Shown here: one piece after another, positions 62,166-64,000 of the stretch | Numbering within the stretch: the first letter of the stretch is position 1 | Layout of the letters: each line of letters begins with the position of its first letter | From: Sideroxydans sp. CL21 | GTDB lineage: Bacteria > Pseudomonadota > Gammaproteobacteria > Burkholderiales > Gallionellaceae | Direction of reading: 5' to 3' | Length of the DNA: 64,000 nt | Assembly (NCBI RefSeq): GCF_902459525.1 | Contig: NZ_LR699166.1 | Location: 3,546,501-3,610,500 of the forward strand | Translations under genes and position numbers: made by a program | The notes under the pieces: generated by a model | The model's database searches: none | Told to the model about the DNA's origin: nothing | Seen by the model: the letters and a program-made list of their open reading frames with translations, nothing else

Positions 62166-62618
62166 ATGAATCACTTTAGCTTTTTACCACTGGCCCTGTT
62201 GTTGGCAATCGGCACTATTTCAACCAGCGCCTGCTCTGAGCAGGTCTCACCAGCCGCAGGAACTAATAAAGTGACCGAACTCATCAAAACCGACGTCAAA
62301 TTGGGCAAAGGCGCAGAAGCCAAGGCAGGACAGCAGGTAACCGTGCATTACACGGGCTGGCTGTACGACGAAGCTGCTCCCGGGCATAAAGGCACCAAGT
62401 TCGACAGTTCGCGCGATCGCAACGATCCTTTTGTATTTCAGCTCGGGGCGGGTCAGGTCATCAAGGGCTGGGATGTGGGCGTTGAAGGGATGAAAGTGGG
62501 TGGACAACGCACGTTGATCATTCCCGCGAACATGGGTTATGGCGCACGAGGTGCGGGCGGTGTGATTCCGCCGAACGCGACGCTGGTGTTCGATGTCGAG
62601 TTGCTTGGCGTCCACTAG
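62166..62618 (+). CDS. FKBP-type isomerase, probable lipoprotein
   Basis: 150 residues. A signal peptide with lipobox-like ISTSAC (Cys near 20) precedes one FKBP domain ([60 protein letters not shown]). It is closely similar to the two domains of the upstream protein but exported, so it should act in the periplasm on secreted proteins. GGAGGAG precedes the ATG. Confidence 0.93.
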   Translation: MNHFSFLPLALLLAIGTISTSACSEQVSPAAGTNKVTELIKTDVKLGKGAEAKAGQQVTVHYTGWLYDEAAPGHKGTKFDSSRDRNDPFVFQLGAGQVIKGWDVGVEGMKVGGQRTLIIPANMGYGARGAGGVIPPNATLVFDVELLGVH

Positions 62619-62648
62619 AAGACACACCCCCTTCCTGAGGGCAGCAGC

Positions 62649-63134
62649 ATGCACAAGATAATGGAATTTATCTTGCCGGTCGTTTTCGCTTCCGCCGAGG
62701 CGATATTCTGGGTTTTGCTGATCACTGTTCTGGTTATCTTCGGCAAAGGCAAGCTGTTGCCGTCCGAAAAGCGGCTCGTTATCGAACGCAAGGGGCAATA
62801 CCGCATGGTACTGGCGCCGGGCCTTAATCTTGCCCAGCCATTCATAGAGGCCATCGCCAGGCAAGTTTCACTTGGGGAGGCCTGCGAGGATGGCGCGTTG
62901 TTGTGCTTTGAAGTGCGCGACAAACATGTCGCCACACGCAAGCGGCCCTCTTATCTGCTGCAGATAAACCAATACGACGGCCTGTTGCACTTCGAGGCCA
63001 GGCCTGTCGAACAACCCGTGCGCACGGCTGGCTCTTCCGGCGCTCACGACATGGCCGGGCAGGTCGAGAAGGCCGTCCATGCCATCGGATCTGCATGGGG
63101 AATCGGTCTGCAAAAAATTGACCACGCCATGTAG
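62649..63134 (+). CDS. Short membrane protein with SPFH-like start
   Basis: 161 residues; no exact family recognised. One N-terminal membrane helix (ILPVVFASAEAIFWVLLITVLVIF) is followed by KRLVIERKGQYRMVLAPGLN and LAQPFIEAIARQVS, which resembles the opening of stomatin/prohibitin (SPFH) proteins. It then runs only about 90 more residues, far shorter than a full SPFH protein. It could be a truncated SPFH member or an independent small family. Core-like GC content. Confidence 0.6.
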   Translation: MHKIMEFILPVVFASAEAIFWVLLITVLVIFGKGKLLPSEKRLVIERKGQYRMVLAPGLNLAQPFIEAIARQVSLGEACEDGALLCFEVRDKHVATRKRPSYLLQINQYDGLLHFEARPVEQPVRTAGSSGAHDMAGQVEKAVHAIGSAWGIGLQKIDHAM

Positions 63135-63172
63135 CTGGTGCAGCCAACCAGATCCCTTTACCATTCGCCTCT

Positions 63173-63406
63173 ATGTTTTACCTCGAACTCTTCGCCGCGC
63201 TGGACCGCCACAAGATTGCCGGAACTACGATCAAGGTCGTTATGAAGCAACCTTTCAACCCCGGCGACCGCACGTACCATGTGAGCGACGAACGATTACG
63301 CGCATTCAAGGCGCTTACACCGGAGCAGCGCCTGGGCTGGGTTGAGGAATTGGCGAATTTCCTGCGCTTGGCCAAAGCCGGCAAACAGAAATCCTCAAGA
63401 GGTTAA
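63173..63406 (+). CDS. Small hypothetical protein
   Basis: 77 residues (MFYLELFAALDRHKIAGTTI), rich in charged residues, ending RLAKAGKQKSSRG. No family recognised. AAGGG-like purines lie upstream only weakly. It ends 2 nt before the truncated DUF486 gene, so they were probably once cotranscribed. Confidence 0.5.
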   Translation: MFYLELFAALDRHKIAGTTIKVVMKQPFNPGDRTYHVSDERLRAFKALTPEQRLGWVEELANFLRLAKAGKQKSSRG

Positions 63407-63408
63407 CG

Positions 63409-63528
63409 ATGAACCTGATCTCCAACCCGCTGCTGGTGACGGCACTGATGCTCGCGGTGTCCAACTTGTTCATGACCTTCCCCCGTTATATGGAGCGCAA
63501 CACTTGCCGAGTATCCCAAAACGGCTAG
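63409..63528 (+). pseudogene. Truncated DUF486 (DMT-type) membrane protein gene
   Basis: AGAGG precedes ATG 63409 and the first 24 residues, MNLISNPLLVTALMLAVSNL then FMTF, match the opening of DUF486 proteins, which continue AWYGHLKN and run to about 110 residues. Here the frame goes on as PRYMERNTCRVSQNG and stops at 63528. Sequence composition changes to AT-rich at about 63510, so the gene was probably cut by an insertion or deletion at that point. Confidence 0.65.
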
Positions 63529-63563
63529 GTTACGCCGCTTTACGCTAATCAAGTGTCTATGAG

Positions 63564-63600
63564 ACTTGACGGAAACAAATACTAGCATCTTCCGTCAAGT
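63564..63600. repeat. Perfect 11-bp inverted repeat
   Basis: ACTTGACGGAA (63564-63574) and TTCCGTCAAGT (63590-63600) with a 15-nt loop, just inside the AT-rich segment and downstream of the minus-strand ORF at the right edge. No T-tract; possibly a transcript-end structure or the end of a mobile segment. Confidence 0.55.
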
Positions 63601-63703
63601 ACATCAAAACCTCATCTGCATCAATAACCAGGTCAATTTTTCGCAGTCATTGCCCAGAGAGGACTGCTTAGTTTAGTTGCGCACGAAATATGCGAGTAAG
63701 GTG

Positions 63704-64000
63704 CTATGGCGTCTGGCTTATGACAAGATGATTCTTGGTATGCGCATTAATCACCATTTCGATGTTGAACAAGATTGGATTGAAGCCGCTGAAATTAATC
63801 TTGTCTGCGTGCACTCGTACAACCTTCTGCGCAAACACGTGCTTTCCATAGTGCGCATCTGAATCGAAATCATCCTTGAGACTGAATGTTTTTTTGCCAA
63901 CGATTGTTGATTTGATTGCATCGTCAAAAAAATCCTCAATCACTGACTCTTTTTCCCCAGATTTCAGTGGTGTAGCAACTAAATATAGGTTGCCTGTGAT
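63704..64000 (-). CDS. C-terminal part of a protein running off the right edge (reverse-transcriptase-like tail)
   Basis: At least 98 codons open to the edge and ending at 63704. The tail reads NLYLVATPLKSGEKESVIED, FFDDAIKSTIVGKKTFSLKD, DAHYGKHVFAQKVVRVHADK and INFSGFNPILFNIEMVIN. An acidic IEDFF motif, then H-Y-G-K-x-x-F-A and INF-G-F-P-L-x-x-I is, from memory, a tail common in bacterial retron/defence-type reverse-transcriptase proteins and other phage-defence proteins. The catalytic part is outside the window, so the identity is tentative. AT-rich, unlike the core genome. Confidence 0.45.
   Translation of the reverse strand: MTGNLYLVATPLKSGEKESVIEDFFDDAIKSTIVGKKTFSLKDDFDSDAHYGKHVFAQKVVRVHADKINFSGFNPILFNIEMVINAHTKNHLVISQTP

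Overview
The window is a contiguous piece of a betaproteobacterial chromosome, most like the Nitrosomonadales/Gallionellaceae. This placement is inferred from gene order (pilMNOPQ-aroK/aroB-dgt-gltBD-hemE-priA on one strand, mrcA divergent) and from the ferrooxidans-type GshA, the mannose-type regulatory PTS cluster and the TorF porin-glnK-amtB arrangement. No rRNA, tRNA, CRISPR array or complete insertion sequence was recognised.

Layout. 0-6.2 kb: a guanidine-assimilation operon on the minus strand (two carboxyguanidine deiminase subunits, the biotin carboxylase usually annotated as urea carboxylase, allophanate hydrolase cut by the left edge). It lies behind a guanidine-I (ykkC) riboswitch with an intrinsic terminator, a sigma-54 promoter and an NtrC-type palindrome. 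6.2-10 kb: an NYN-domain protein, an FAD-linked 2-hydroxyacid dehydrogenase and a lower-GC hypothetical gene. 10-27.6 kb: conserved housekeeping genes on the minus strand (priA, hemE, gltD, gltB, dgt, a fused aroK-aroB, pilQPONM). 27.7-30.6 kb: mrcA and a conserved hypothetical on the plus strand. 30.6-37 kb: a minus-strand run of gshA, apbE, a tiny broken ORF, EIIA, HPr and enzyme I, with a small hydrolase and a hypothetical upstream. 37.2-40.3 kb: a degenerate accessory patch with two frameshifted genes, a DUF4160/DUF2442 pair, palindromic repeats and a putative orphan integron cassette (attC-like site plus a GrlR-like gene). 40.3-50.9 kb: plus-strand ybiT, murI, DUF3617, a polysaccharide deacetylase, purU and a PEBP protein, then a chemotaxis receptor and a PAS-GGDEF-EAL protein. 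51-54.5 kb: porin-glnK-amtB and a second PII gene, each unit with its own sigma-54 promoter. 54.5-63.5 kb: ubiK, comM, a bacteriohemerythrin, metH, a PaiB-like protein, three FKBP domains in two genes and small hypotheticals. At 63.5 kb a DUF486 gene is cut short, and a lower-GC ORF resembling a retron/defence reverse-transcriptase tail runs off the right edge.

Nitrogen is the unifying theme. Guanidine is carboxylated, deiminated and hydrolysed to ammonia; AmtB brings in ammonium under PII control; GOGAT (GltBD) is a central part of assimilation. The guanidine operon, the porin-glnK-amtB unit and the second PII gene all carry GG-N10-GC sigma-54 promoters with upstream dyads, suggesting one NtrC-type regulon.
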